Notes: generated by a model from the letters alone, not told the origin. Counted from the first letter of the stretch, positions 26,848-35,610 are shown. The stretch is 64,000 bases of DNA from an uncultured Cohaesibacter sp. (GCF_963667045.1 NZ_OY762934.1:3737501-3801500); one strand, 5' to 3'. Program-made: numbers and translations.

Positions 26848-27900
26848 ATGAAGATCAGAACATTAGGCCTGTCATTGCTTTCTGCCATGGCACTCTCTGT
26901 CAGCGCCAGGGCCGCAGACTACAAACTGACGGTCCCCCATGTGACCAACCCGGACAGCTACAACCATCAGTCGCTGCTGGTATTCAAGAATTTTGTCGAA
27001 AACCACTCCAACGGCGCCATCGAGGTCGAGATCTTCCCGAGCGGACAGCTCTGCGGCAATGCTCGTGAGTGCCTCTCTGGCGTACAGTCTGGCATCTTCG
27101 ACTATTTCCAGACCACCATTCCGGAACTGGCCAACTATTGGGGGCCGGTTGGCGCGTTTGACCTGCCCTACATGCTGCGCGACGACCGCGTGGCCGAATG
27201 CGTCTATGACAACGAGGATTTCCTCGCCGACGTGCGTAAGCACGTGTTGGAAACAACCGGTAACCTGCGCCTGATGATGGTGTCCAACTCCGGCGGCTGG
27301 CGCAACTTTGCCACCACCAACAAGCAGGTCAAGTCACCGGACGACATCAAGGGCCTGAAGATCCGCACCGTGCCCGCTCCGATCCAGCAGGAACTGGTCA
27401 AGTCGCTTGGCGGTGCTCCGACCCCGATTTCCTGGCCGGAAGTCTACACGGCGCTCTCCACCGGCGTTGTTGACGGCACCAAGAACGGCATCGTCGATAT
27501 CATCACCATGAAATTCGAGGAAAGCCTCAAATACATCATCCTTGACGGTCATGCCTACATGGGCGGCGTCTGGGTGATGAACAACGAACGCTTCAATTCC
27601 TTCCCCGAAGAGCTGAAGCGCGTGGTCATCGACGGCATCGCCGCCCAGAACCAGTTCCTGCGCGTCTATCCGAAGTGGAAGGAATTTGACGCCTATGAGA
27701 CCTTCCGCAAGGCTGGCGGCACCATCTACACGCCTACCCCGGCAGAGAAGAAAGCCTTCCAGGACGCCACAGCTCCTGTCAAAGACTTCTTCATCAAGAC
27801 CGCTGGCGACGACGGCAAGGTCTGGCTTGATCGCTTCGAGACCGGAATCAAGGCCTGCGAAACCAAGCTCGATGCAGCGTTCGCCAAGGCTTCCAACTAG
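26848..27900 (+). CDS. TRAP transporter periplasmic solute-binding protein (DctP type)
   Basis: 350 residues with a cleavable signal peptide (about 1-23, ending SARAAD). It has the DctP fold and the conserved block LKIRTVPAPIQQELVKSLGGAPTPI, whose Arg usually pairs with the substrate carboxylate, then the VYTALSTGVVDGTKN signature. It has four Cys, including a C-x6-C (QLCGNARECL) that could form a disulfide. AGGAGG precedes the start. The substrate is probably an organic acid (family knowledge); the sequence does not say which. It is co-transcribed with the small subunit upstream and followed by a hairpin facing the convergent deoR gene. Confidence 0.9.
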   Translation: MKIRTLGLSLLSAMALSVSARAADYKLTVPHVTNPDSYNHQSLLVFKNFVENHSNGAIEVEIFPSGQLCGNARECLSGVQSGIFDYFQTTIPELANYWGPVGAFDLPYMLRDDRVAECVYDNEDFLADVRKHVLETTGNLRLMMVSNSGGWRNFATTNKQVKSPDDIKGLKIRTVPAPIQQELVKSLGGAPTPISWPEVYTALSTGVVDGTKNGIVDIITMKFEESLKYIILDGHAYMGGVWVMNNERFNSFPEELKRVVIDGIAAQNQFLRVYPKWKEFDAYETFRKAGGTIYTPTPAEKKAFQDATAPVKDFFIKTAGDDGKVWLDRFETGIKACETKLDAAFAKASN

Positions 27901-27925
27901 AATTCTGAAGACCTGAATGAAGAAC

Positions 27926-27960
27926 AGGGGAGCCCGATCGCGTGTTCCCCTTTTCTGTTT
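27926..27960 (+). terminator. Candidate terminator between TRAP dctP and deoR
   Basis: A stem AGGGGA/TCCCCT (27926-27931 with 27946-27951) is followed by TTTTCTGTTT. The loop is 14 bases and the stem only six pairs, so it is a weak intrinsic terminator in the short space between convergent genes. Confidence 0.4.
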
Positions 27961-27978
27961 CACCCTGAGGATGGCGTC

Positions 27979-28749
27979 TCAGGGCATCAGTTCTATGCGG
28001 GAATCCATGAGCAAGGCGCGCTGCTCGTCGGTAATGTCGTCATCGGTTGCCAGATAGTCGATGGCGTTGAGGTCGGCAAAGGGTGCCGCCTTGACCTTGC
28101 CAATCTTGCTCGATCCCATCACCAGAATGTTGGTAACCGCCCGGCTCATGGCGGTCTGCTTGATGCGGACTTCATGGAAGTTGGAACAGCTCAGGCCATG
28201 TTGGGGGTGTAGGCCGCCGGCTGAAATGAACGCCTTGTTGATGCCAAGCTTGGACAGCATCTCCAGAGCTTCCGCGCTAGCAAAGGACGCCGAAGACGGA
28301 TGATATTCTCCGCCCAGCAGGATGACCTTCAGATTGGGCTGTTTGCAGATGATTTCGGCGATGTTGACCGAATAGCAGATGACGGTCAGCGGGCTCAACT
28401 CGGAGAGCCTTTGCGCGATGTAGGGCAGGGTGGTGCCACAGTCCAGGAAGATCACGTCACCAGGCTGGATGAGGCCGATGGCCTTCTGGCAGGCGGCCTG
28501 CTTGGCTGCGACGTTGGTGGCATTCTCGCGGTGGAGGAAGTAGCCTTTACCGGAACCCGGCTCTCCGGCACCAACGATATGACCACCGAAAAAGGTGAAC
28601 CGGTCGTCGCTTGATGCGATGTCACGCCGCACTGTCATTTCTGAAACCCCGAGGATGGAGGCGGCGTCGCGCAAATGAAGCATGCGCCCTTCCTCAAGCG
28701 TTTGCGCCAGTTTGTCTAGCCTCGTTTTCCTGCGGCTCTGCATCGTCAT
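27979..28749 (-). CDS. deoR: DeoR, deoxyribose operon repressor
   Basis: 256 residues. N-terminal DeoR-type helix-turn-helix (HLRDAASILGVSEMTVRRDI, about 25-44) and a C-terminal sugar-phosphate sensor domain with DCGTTLPYIAQRL, CYSVN, LLGGEYHPSSASF and ISAGGLHPQHGLSCSNF. This order of motifs follows the Escherichia coli DeoR protein closely along its whole length, not just the wider DeoR family. It should repress the divergent deoC operon and be released by deoxyribose-5-phosphate. A DeoR-like operator lies in the intergenic region (28913-28928). It is transcribed away from the operon it is predicted to control. Confidence 0.93.
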   Translation of the reverse strand: MTMQSRRKTRLDKLAQTLEEGRMLHLRDAASILGVSEMTVRRDIASSDDRFTFFGGHIVGAGEPGSGKGYFLHRENATNVAAKQAACQKAIGLIQPGDVIFLDCGTTLPYIAQRLSELSPLTVICYSVNIAEIICKQPNLKVILLGGEYHPSSASFASAEALEMLSKLGINKAFISAGGLHPQHGLSCSNFHEVRIKQTAMSRAVTNILVMGSSKIGKVKAAPFADLNAIDYLATDDDITDEQRALLMDSRIELMP

Positions 28750-28833
28750 AAGCCCTGCATTTCTGCGAACTGAATCGTTTCGATCTTGCGAACAGATCTT
28801 CTTATAACGGAAAAAAAACGTAAGGCCATCCCG

Positions 28834-28859
28834 TTATTGTGAAAAAAATATCACAATAA
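28834..28859. promoter_or_regulatory. Perfect inverted repeat in the deoR-deoC intergenic region
   Basis: TTATTGTGA and TCACAATAA form a perfect 9-base inverted repeat separated by eight A/T bases. It contains TGTGA-N8-TCACA, two bases too long for a Crp site (N6). It probably binds a second regulator or an extra DeoR dimer acting on deoR or deoC. Confidence 0.55.
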
Positions 28860-28870
28860 TCTTTTACTAT

Positions 28871-28903
28871 TTGACTTCAAAGGCGTCAATATGTGAATAT
28901 GAT
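28871..28903 (+). promoter_or_regulatory. Candidate deoC promoter
   Basis: TTGACT (28871-28876) and TATGAT (28898-28903) resemble sigma-70 boxes but are 21 bases apart, longer than the usual 17. The DeoR-like operator begins 9 bases downstream, as expected for repression. Confidence 0.35.
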
Positions 28904-28912
28904 TTCAACAAA

Positions 28913-28928
28913 TGTTAGAATAATAACA
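28913..28928. promoter_or_regulatory. DeoR operator
   Basis: TGTTAGAATAATAACA matches 14 of 16 positions of the Escherichia coli DeoR operator (TGTTAGAATTCTAACA, recalled from general knowledge). It is embedded in a longer inverted repeat AATGTTA-N6-TAACATT (28911-28930), 50 bases before the deoC start. The regulator encoded next door is a close DeoR homologue. Confidence 0.75.
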
Positions 28929-28979
28929 TTGATTAACAAAACCTTGTTTTCATGTGCTGAATACCAGGAGCAGACTTCC

Positions 28980-29651
28980 ATGACATCCAGAGCTTCAGAT
29001 CTCACTTCCGAGCAGTTGGCCGGTTATATCGATCATACCATTCTGTCGCCACAGGCGACGCCGGGGGAAGTGGAGAAAATCTGTCGGGAAGCGATCGAGT
29101 TCGGTTTCTGCTCCGTGTGCGTCAATCCGATCAATGTTCCGCAAGTTGCCAGCCTGTTGAAGGGCAGCGCCGTTCTGACCTGTTCGGTCATCGGCTTTCC
29201 GCTCGGTGCCATTCCGACGTCTCTCAAGTGTGAGGAAACCCGCTGGGTGGTCTCCGAAGGGGCGCAGGAAGTCGACATGGTCATTCCTGTCGGGCAGCTC
29301 AAGGCCGGCGATGTGGATTACGTGCGGTCCGATATTGCTGCGGTCAAGAAGGCCTGCGGCGATGCCAAGCTCAAGGTGATCATCGAGACTTGCCTGTTGA
29401 GCGATGAAGAAAAGAAGTTGGCCTGCAAGCTGTCGAAAGAGGCAGGGGCTGACTTTGTAAAGACCTCCACCGGCTTCATGGGCGGAGGAGCCACTGCAGA
29501 GGATGTGGCTCTCATGCGCGCTGAAGTCGGGTCGGATCTGGGCGTGAAAGCGTCCGGGGGGGTGCGCACGCGTGACGATGCCCTCAGAATGATTGATGCT
29601 GGTGCATCGCGGCTTGGTGCCAGCGCCAGTATCGCAATCATCTCCGGCTGA
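28980..29651 (+). CDS. deoC: Deoxyribose-phosphate aldolase (DeoC)
   Basis: 223 residues. It cleaves 2-deoxy-D-ribose-5-phosphate to acetaldehyde and glyceraldehyde-3-phosphate in the cytosol. The Schiff-base lysine is in FVKTSTGF (Lys161), the second active-site lysine in GVKASGGVR (Lys190), and the phosphate-binding GGVR follows. The start at ATG 28980 is chosen because GGAG lies 9 bases upstream and the length then fits short bacterial DeoC proteins; an upstream in-frame ATG (28893) would overlap the promoter and operator. It is the first gene of the deoxyribose operon. Confidence 0.96.
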   Translation: MTSRASDLTSEQLAGYIDHTILSPQATPGEVEKICREAIEFGFCSVCVNPINVPQVASLLKGSAVLTCSVIGFPLGAIPTSLKCEETRWVVSEGAQEVDMVIPVGQLKAGDVDYVRSDIAAVKKACGDAKLKVIIETCLLSDEEKKLACKLSKEAGADFVKTSTGFMGGGATAEDVALMRAEVGSDLGVKASGGVRTRDDALRMIDAGASRLGASASIAIISG

Positions 29652-29744
29652 TGCCATACGAATGGCCGCAGTGTTTTGGAGGAACATGCGGTCGTTCTCT
29701 CACTTATCCGAATAGATGACATAGACAATCCAAGGGAGGATTCA

Positions 29745-30791
29745 ATGAAGTCTTTGTTCTCATCAATTCTTGTAGCGGCAGCGCTTGTTGCTGCTCCGGC
29801 TCTGGCAGAAGGTCCGGTCGACACCTCTCAGGTGCGCAAGGACATTTACAAGAGCGCTACGGGAAAAGAATATTCCATTGCCACGGTGGTCAAGGTTGAC
29901 GGTATCGCGTGGTTCGACCGCATGCGGGATGGTGTCAAGCAGTTTGCTGCTGAGACTGGCCATGACACCTGGATGCTTGGCCCAAGCCAGGCTGACGCTG
30001 CTGCACAGGTCCAGATCGTTGAAAACCTGATCGCACAGGGCGTTGACGCCATCGCGATCGTGCCTTTCTCCGTGGAAGCTGTTGAACCGGTTCTCAAAAA
30101 GGCCCGTGACCGTGGCATCGTCGTTGTTGCTCATGAAGCATCCAACATCAAGAATGCCGACTATGTTCTGGAAGCCTTCGACAACCATGCCTATGGCGCC
30201 AAGCTGATGGAAGTGCTCGGAGGCTACATGGGCGGTGAAGGCAAATATGTCGCAACTGTTGGCAGCCTGACTTCCAAGTCGCAGAACGAATGGATTGACG
30301 GCGCGATCGACTACCAGAAAGCCAACTTCCCGAAGATGGAACTGGTTACCGATCGTCTGGAAACCTATGACGACGCCAACACCGACTACAACAAGCTCAA
30401 GGAAACCCTCACCACCTACCCGGACCTCAAGGGTATCGTCGGGGGCCCGATGCCTACATCTGCAGGCGCTGGCCGTCTGATTGCTGAACGTGGTCTCAAG
30501 GACAAGCTGTTCTTTGCTGGTACAGGCCTTGTTTCCGTTGCTGGTGAATATCTGGCCAATGACGACATCCAGTATATCCAGTTCTGGGATCCGGCCGTTG
30601 CAGGCTATGCAATGAACGTCGTTGCCGTGATGGCTCTTGAGAAAAAGGATGCGGAAATCAAGGCTGGCCTGAATCTTGGCCTTCCGGGATATACCGATCT
30701 GATCACTCCGGTCGCTGATCAGCCAAATCTGCTCTACGGTGCAGGCTGGGTTGGTGTGACCAAGGACAACATGGATCAATACAACTTCTGA
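29745..30791 (+). CDS. Sugar ABC transporter periplasmic binding protein
   Basis: 348 residues from ATG 29745, with GGGAGGA just upstream and a signal peptide (about 1-21, ending PALAEG). It is a type-I periplasmic binding protein (LsrB/RbsB-like), with ligand-contact blocks KVDGIAWFDRMRDGV, AIAIVPFSVEAVEPVLKKARDRGIVVVAHEA and TGLVSVAGEYL. It should capture the sugar for the double ATPase and two permeases that follow. Operon context (deoC upstream, deoxyribokinase downstream) makes 2-deoxy-D-ribose or a deoxyriboside the likely ligand; that is inference. A strong hairpin follows the stop. Confidence 0.93.
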   Translation: MKSLFSSILVAAALVAAPALAEGPVDTSQVRKDIYKSATGKEYSIATVVKVDGIAWFDRMRDGVKQFAAETGHDTWMLGPSQADAAAQVQIVENLIAQGVDAIAIVPFSVEAVEPVLKKARDRGIVVVAHEASNIKNADYVLEAFDNHAYGAKLMEVLGGYMGGEGKYVATVGSLTSKSQNEWIDGAIDYQKANFPKMELVTDRLETYDDANTDYNKLKETLTTYPDLKGIVGGPMPTSAGAGRLIAERGLKDKLFFAGTGLVSVAGEYLANDDIQYIQFWDPAVAGYAMNVVAVMALEKKDAEIKAGLNLGLPGYTDLITPVADQPNLLYGAGWVGVTKDNMDQYNF

Positions 30792-30804
30792 TCCGGTCGC
30801 CTTC

Positions 30805-30831
30805 GGGGCAGCGCTTTTGCGGCGCTGCCCC
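30805..30831 (+). terminator. Intra-operon stem-loop after the binding-protein gene
   Basis: GGGGCAGCGC and GCGCTGCCCC form a perfect 10-base stem with a 7-base loop. The T-run is absent (TGTTAC follows), so it probably protects or partly terminates the message, raising binding-protein levels over the membrane subunits. Confidence 0.6.
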
Positions 30832-30872
30832 TGTTACACCCAATTTCAAATTCTCAAACGCCTGGGTAGAGC

Positions 30873-32372
30873 ATGTCTGAAGCGTTCATTGAACTGCGCC
30901 ACATCGGGAAGCAGTTTCTCGGGTTGCGTGCACTGGATGACGTCTCCCTAACCATCAACAAAGGCGAAATTCATTGCCTTGCTGGTGAGAATGGGTCGGG
31001 GAAATCCACTCTTATCAAAATCATATCCGGGGTCTATCAGCCCACTGAAGGTGAGATTATCATCGAAGGGGAGAAGGTCGAGAACCTGTCGCCCATCGAG
31101 TCGGTGAACCGCGCCATTCAGGTGATCTATCAGGATTTCTCCCTGTTCGGCAATCTGACCGTGGCGGAAAACCTTGCCCTCAATACCGAGCTCAGGGCCA
31201 AAACCAGAATCGTCAATTGGGGCCGCGTTAAAAAGCTGGCCCGCGAGGCGCTGGACCGTCTGGGCGTCGACATCGATCTGGATGCCGAGGTGGAAAGCCT
31301 GCCGACATCAAGCAAGCAGCTGGTTGCCATTGCCCGCGCCCTGATGTCGGATGCCAAACTCATCATCATGGATGAGCCGACCACGGCCCTGACTGGCAAG
31401 GAAGTCGAGACGCTCTTTCGTATCGTGCGGGATATCCAGAGCCGCGGCATTGCCATTCTGTTCGTCAGTCACAAGATGCGTGAGATGCTGGAGATTTCCG
31501 AGCGTCTGACGGTCATCCGCAACGGCATGAAAGTGGCCGAGGGGCCAACCTCGGACTTCGATGAAGCTGCCGTGATCCGCCATATGACCGGGCTGGACAT
31601 TGAGATTGAACCGTTCCGCAAAGAGAAGCCGGGACCGGACGTCATGCCGCGTCTCGATGTGCAGGGGCTGACCCTGCCTGGCGATTATGAGAATATCGAT
31701 CTGAAACTCTATTCCGGTGAGATCGTCGGCCTTTCCGGACTGCTCGGTTCTGGCCGCACGGAGCTGGCGCTCAGTCTGTTCGGGATGCTGCCGCCCAAGA
31801 GTGGAAGCGTCAAGGTCGATGGCAAGGCCATTGCGCTTGACAGCGTGCAGGACGCGATTGCCGAAGGCATCGCCTATGTGCCCGAGGATCGTCTGTCCGA
31901 AGGCCTTTTCATGACGCAGTCGATCAAGCGCAACATCATTGCCACTTCGCTCGATAGCCTTGCCAAGGGCGGCATCATCGACATTCCCCGGGTGGACCGG
32001 GTGGCCGATGAAACCATCGCTTCGATGCAGATTGCCACGCCGAGCGCCGAGAAGATGGTCGGGGAGCTTTCCGGTGGCAACGCCCAGCGGGTGGTGCTCG
32101 GGCGCTGGTTGCTGACCGATGCCAAGGTGTTGATCCTCAATGGCCCGACGGTTGGTGTGGATGTCGGATCAAAGGCGGAGATTCACAGGAAGATCCGTGA
32201 ACTGGTCGAACACCATGGTCTGGCCGTACTGATGATCTCGGACGATGTGCTCGAAGTGGCCCAGAATTGCAGCCGTGTCATCCTCATGCATCGCGGACGG
32301 TTTGTTGATGAGCTCGAAGGGGATGCCATCAGCGAAGATGTGATCAGCGAACAACTGAAGTCGTTCACGTAA
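30873..32372 (+). CDS. Sugar ABC transporter double ATPase
   Basis: 499 residues, two fused nucleotide-binding domains of the RbsA/LsrA type, cytoplasmic. Domain 1: Walker A GENGSGKST (38-46), Walker B IIMDEPTTAL; its signature is degenerate (LPTSSKQ for LSGGQ). Domain 2: degenerate Walker A GLLGSGRTE, good signature GELSGGNAQRV, but Walker B reads LILNGPT (Asn423, Gly424), so the Asp and the catalytic Glu are replaced. The pair would therefore hydrolyse at one composite site at most. It powers import with the two permeases downstream (spacing 10 bases, then 11). Confidence 0.93.
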   Translation: MSEAFIELRHIGKQFLGLRALDDVSLTINKGEIHCLAGENGSGKSTLIKIISGVYQPTEGEIIIEGEKVENLSPIESVNRAIQVIYQDFSLFGNLTVAENLALNTELRAKTRIVNWGRVKKLAREALDRLGVDIDLDAEVESLPTSSKQLVAIARALMSDAKLIIMDEPTTALTGKEVETLFRIVRDIQSRGIAILFVSHKMREMLEISERLTVIRNGMKVAEGPTSDFDEAAVIRHMTGLDIEIEPFRKEKPGPDVMPRLDVQGLTLPGDYENIDLKLYSGEIVGLSGLLGSGRTELALSLFGMLPPKSGSVKVDGKAIALDSVQDAIAEGIAYVPEDRLSEGLFMTQSIKRNIIATSLDSLAKGGIIDIPRVDRVADETIASMQIATPSAEKMVGELSGGNAQRVVLGRWLLTDAKVLILNGPTVGVDVGSKAEIHRKIRELVEHHGLAVLMISDDVLEVAQNCSRVILMHRGRFVDELEGDAISEDVISEQLKSFT

Positions 32373-32382
32373 GGACAAGGCC

Positions 32383-33360
32383 ATGAAACTCTTCAAAAGA
32401 TCAGAATTTGTCATTGCGGCCATCCTTTTGCTTGCCATGGTCGTGATCGGCCTGATCAACCCTGCCTTCTGGCAGCTGGACAATATCTTTTCCCTGCTGC
32501 GCAGCAATGTCATCATCGGCATCATGGCGCTGGGTGTGCTGATTGTCATGATCTCGGGCGGGATCGACGTGTCCTTCCCGGCCTTTGCCGTGGCTGCGAT
32601 GTATCTCACCGTCAAGGGGATGATCTATTTCGGCTATGACGGGGTGATCGTGCCCTTCATTGCTGCCACCACCATGGGCATGCTGTTTGGCTGCCTCAAT
32701 GCCTTCTTCGTCTACAAGTTCCGCATGATCCCACTGATCGTGACCCTGGGTACGGGCAGCATGGTGCGCGGCTTCCTGCTCGGTATCGTCGGCACCAGCA
32801 TGATCAACATCAACAAGATGCCCGATGCGCTGATCGATTTCGCCAAGACCGAAGTCATCTCGATGGACAAGGCGGACGGAACCCACTTCGGCCTCACCGC
32901 CATGGTGCTCATCTATGTGGGACTGGCGATCCTTGTGCATCTGGTGCTGCGCTACACGATGATCGGACGCAGCGTATTCGCCCTTGGTGGCGATGAGGAA
33001 GCGGCCAAGCGCGTCGGGTTTGACGTCCGCAAGACGATCTTCTTCATCTATTGCTTTGCCGGCATGCTGGCGGGCTTTGGCGGACTGCTGCACAGTGGCA
33101 TGATCTGGTTGGCCAACCCGCGCGATTTCGTCGGTCTGGAGCTTGATGTGATTGCTGCCGTCGTCTTGGGCGGGGCGAGCATCTTCGGCGGGCGCGGATC
33201 GGTGCTTGGCACAATGCTCGGTGTGTTCATGCTGGTCATGGTCAAGAACAGCCTGATCATCATGAAAGTGGAAACGACCTGGCAGCGTGTTGTGGTCGGT
33301 ATCGTGATCGTTATTGCGACAGCCATGACCGCATGGCGCGATCGCAAACGGAACGTATGA
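32383..33360 (+). CDS. Sugar ABC transporter permease 1
   Basis: 325 residues, RbsC/LsrC family, eight or more predicted membrane helices in the inner membrane. The family patterns are visible: the early GVLIVMISGGIDVSFPAFAVAAM block, the coupling-helix region ALGGDEEAAKRVGFDVRK, and the late VVLGGASIFGGRGSVLGTMLGV block. It forms the translocation pore together with the next gene product; two different permeases in one importer is the Lsr-like arrangement. It is followed closely by the second permease. Confidence 0.94.
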   Translation: MKLFKRSEFVIAAILLLAMVVIGLINPAFWQLDNIFSLLRSNVIIGIMALGVLIVMISGGIDVSFPAFAVAAMYLTVKGMIYFGYDGVIVPFIAATTMGMLFGCLNAFFVYKFRMIPLIVTLGTGSMVRGFLLGIVGTSMININKMPDALIDFAKTEVISMDKADGTHFGLTAMVLIYVGLAILVHLVLRYTMIGRSVFALGGDEEAAKRVGFDVRKTIFFIYCFAGMLAGFGGLLHSGMIWLANPRDFVGLELDVIAAVVLGGASIFGGRGSVLGTMLGVFMLVMVKNSLIIMKVETTWQRVVVGIVIVIATAMTAWRDRKRNV

Positions 33361-33371
33361 GGAAACAGAGC

Positions 33372-34361
33372 ATGAAATTCTCCCTCGATTTTCGCAACAT
33401 GGTCAATCGCGACAACAATATTCTGCAATTGATCATGATGACCGTTCTGATCTTCATCATCATGACGGCTCTCAGCCCGGACAAGTTCCTGCGCTATTAC
33501 AACTTTGAATCCATCACCTACCTGTTCCCTGAACTGGGTCTGCTCTCCATCGCCATGATGATCGCCATGCTGACAGGCGGGATCGACCTGTCGGTGGTCG
33601 GGATCGCCAACCTGTCGGGCATCCTCTCCGGTGTGATGTTCCATTATCTCAACCGCGAGCTGGGCATGGAACAGGGGGTGCCGATGGTGCTGCTGGGCGT
33701 CTGCCTGTCGCTGGGTGTGGGGTTGGCTGCCGGGGCGCTCAACGGGTTCCTGATTACCAAGCTCAATATCATTCCCATTCTGGCAACGCTCGGGACAGGG
33801 CAGGTCTTTATCGGGCTGTGTCTGGTGTTGACCGGTGGTCCGGCCATCGTCGGCTTCCCTGATGCCTGGGCCTTTCTGGGTAACGGCAAGCTGTTCGGTA
33901 TTGCCGTGCCGTTCCTGCTGTTCCTGCTGGTGGCTGGAGGCGTCGCCTTCCTGCTGACGCGCACAACGCTGGGCATCAACCTGATGCTGATCGGGTCCAA
34001 CCCGCGGGCGGCTATCTTTGCCGGTCTCAAGAAGTCGCGCATGGTGCTCTACAGCTACATGCTGTCCGGCGTTCTGGCCAGCATGGCCGGGATCATCCTG
34101 TCCGGGCGGACCAATGCGGCCAAGTCGGACTATGGTACATCCTACCTGTTGCAGGCGGTGCTGATTTCCGTGCTTGGCGGCACCAATCCGGCTGGTGGCA
34201 AGGGAACCGTTGCCGGTGTATCGATTGCCGTGGTGGCCTTGATGCTGCTCTCCAGCGGCTTCCAGATCCTGCGTTTCAGCAACCATCTGATCGACTTCAT
34301 CTGGGGGGCGTTCCTGTTGCTGGTCATTGCGATTAACGCCTGGAAGAACCGCGCCCGCTAA
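33372..34361 (+). CDS. Sugar ABC transporter permease 2
   Basis: 329 residues, same family as the previous permease, with LTGGIDLSVVGIANLSGIL, the coupling segment LIGSNPRAAIFAGLKKSR and AVLISVLGGTNPAGGKGTVAGV. ATG 33372 is chosen because GAGGA lies 9 bases upstream; an in-frame ATG at 33357 overlaps the previous stop and would add five residues. It is likely the heterodimer partner of permease 1. A GC-rich hairpin (34378-34405) separates it from the next gene. Confidence 0.94.
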   Translation: MKFSLDFRNMVNRDNNILQLIMMTVLIFIIMTALSPDKFLRYYNFESITYLFPELGLLSIAMMIAMLTGGIDLSVVGIANLSGILSGVMFHYLNRELGMEQGVPMVLLGVCLSLGVGLAAGALNGFLITKLNIIPILATLGTGQVFIGLCLVLTGGPAIVGFPDAWAFLGNGKLFGIAVPFLLFLLVAGGVAFLLTRTTLGINLMLIGSNPRAAIFAGLKKSRMVLYSYMLSGVLASMAGIILSGRTNAAKSDYGTSYLLQAVLISVLGGTNPAGGKGTVAGVSIAVVALMLLSSGFQILRFSNHLIDFIWGAFLLLVIAINAWKNRAR

Positions 34362-34377
34362 AAGGGATCACCAACGA

Positions 34378-34405
34378 CCGCCGCAGGCCTCAGCGGCTGC
34401 GGCGG
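34378..34405 (+). terminator. GC-rich stem-loop between permease 2 and the DUF4432 gene
   Basis: CCGCCGCAG and CTGCGGCGG form a perfect 9-base stem with a 10-base loop. No T-run follows, so it is more likely an mRNA-processing or stability element than a full terminator. Confidence 0.45.
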
Positions 34406-34481
34406 CCTCATGTCAAACAATTGGACCGAGGCACCTTGCAGCGCTTGCCGCTCGGCTTCGGACAGGACGGAGGAAAACACC

Positions 34482-35564
34482 ATGAACCCGGTAAAGATCA
34501 CTCTTCGCAAAGTCGACTTCGCTGCCCATGAGCAGACGGTAGCCAGCTGCGATGAAATGACCGCATCTACCTTCCGCTATGACAGCGGCATCGAAGGCCT
34601 GCGTATCAGCAATGCCAGAGGCCATCTGGTCATTCTGCCCTTCTATGGTCAGATGATCTGGGATGCGGTGTTCGATGGCGTTGACCTTACGATGAAGAAC
34701 ATGTTTTCCATGCCCCGCCCGGCCCATGACATTGCGGGCACCTATGGCTGCTTTGCCTTCCACTCGGGCCTGTTGCGCAACGGTTGCCCGTCGCCTCAGG
34801 ATACCCACGCACTGCATGGCGAGATGCCGGTGGCCGCGCTGGACTGTGCCTGTCTGGAATTTGGCGAAGATGCCGAAGGGCCCTATATGGCCGTCACCGG
34901 GACGGCGGAATATGTGATGGGCTTCGGCGATCACTATATCGCCCATCCGAAGGTGGTCTTGCGTCCGGGCAAGACCCTGTTCGACATGTGCATGGATGTG
35001 ACGAATGTCGGTGGTGCGCCGATGGACCTGATGTATATGTGCCATGTCAACTTCGCCTATTGCGAAGGAGCAAAGATCATCCAGCCCGCCCCCTTCACGC
35101 CAGACAGAACCGTTGTGCGCACCGCAGTGCCCGGTCATGTGCAGACCACGCCGGCGTATCTCTCCTTCATCGACGATCTGGCCAGCGACCCTTCCGGTCT
35201 GGAAGTTTTGGACGAGCCGGAGCGCTACAATCCCGAGCAGGTGCTCTATATCCGCGGCGTTGCTGCGGACGAGGATGGCAATACGGCATCGATGATGCGC
35301 CGCCGCGAAGGGGATGGGTTCCATATCGCCTATAATCGGGATGATTTCCCCCAGACGGTGCGCTGGATACTGGTCAATGCCGATCAGCAGGTAGCTGCCT
35401 TTGCCCTGCCATCGACCTGCGAGCCGGAAGGCTATCTGGCCGAGAAGGCCAAGGGTCATGTCCGACAATTGGCAACCGGTGAAGCCGCCAGCTTCAGGGT
35501 CCGGTTGGGGTATGTAACAGCCAAGGAGGCCGAAGCGGCAGAAGCGCATATTCGCGCGCTCTGA
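34482..35564 (+). CDS. DUF4432 / aldose 1-epimerase-like protein (DeoX-like)
   Basis: 360 residues from ATG 34482, with GGAGGA 7 bases upstream. It has the galactose mutarotase-like beta-sandwich pattern of DUF4432: an N-terminal GLRISNARGHLVILPFYGQMIWDAVFDG, central His-rich segments (CMDVTNVGGAPMDLMYMCHVNF) and the C-terminal EPEGYLAEKAKGHVRQL. Proteins of this family recur with deoxyribokinase genes in deoxyribose operons, where a role in interconverting sugar anomers or ring forms has been suggested. Cytosolic, no signal peptide. Placed between permeases and kinase, it fits anomer conversion of the imported sugar before phosphorylation. Confidence 0.82.
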   Translation: MNPVKITLRKVDFAAHEQTVASCDEMTASTFRYDSGIEGLRISNARGHLVILPFYGQMIWDAVFDGVDLTMKNMFSMPRPAHDIAGTYGCFAFHSGLLRNGCPSPQDTHALHGEMPVAALDCACLEFGEDAEGPYMAVTGTAEYVMGFGDHYIAHPKVVLRPGKTLFDMCMDVTNVGGAPMDLMYMCHVNFAYCEGAKIIQPAPFTPDRTVVRTAVPGHVQTTPAYLSFIDDLASDPSGLEVLDEPERYNPEQVLYIRGVAADEDGNTASMMRRREGDGFHIAYNRDDFPQTVRWILVNADQQVAAFALPSTCEPEGYLAEKAKGHVRQLATGEAASFRVRLGYVTAKEAEAAEAHIRAL

Positions 35565-35610
35565 TCCGGCATCGGGTGGCAAACACAAAGCTAGTCAAGG
35601 GAAGAGAACC

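Noticed and set aside
28834-28859. A Crp site upstream of deoC
   Set aside because: TGTGA and TCACA are separated by 8 bases, not the 6 required for Crp; reported only as a palindrome.
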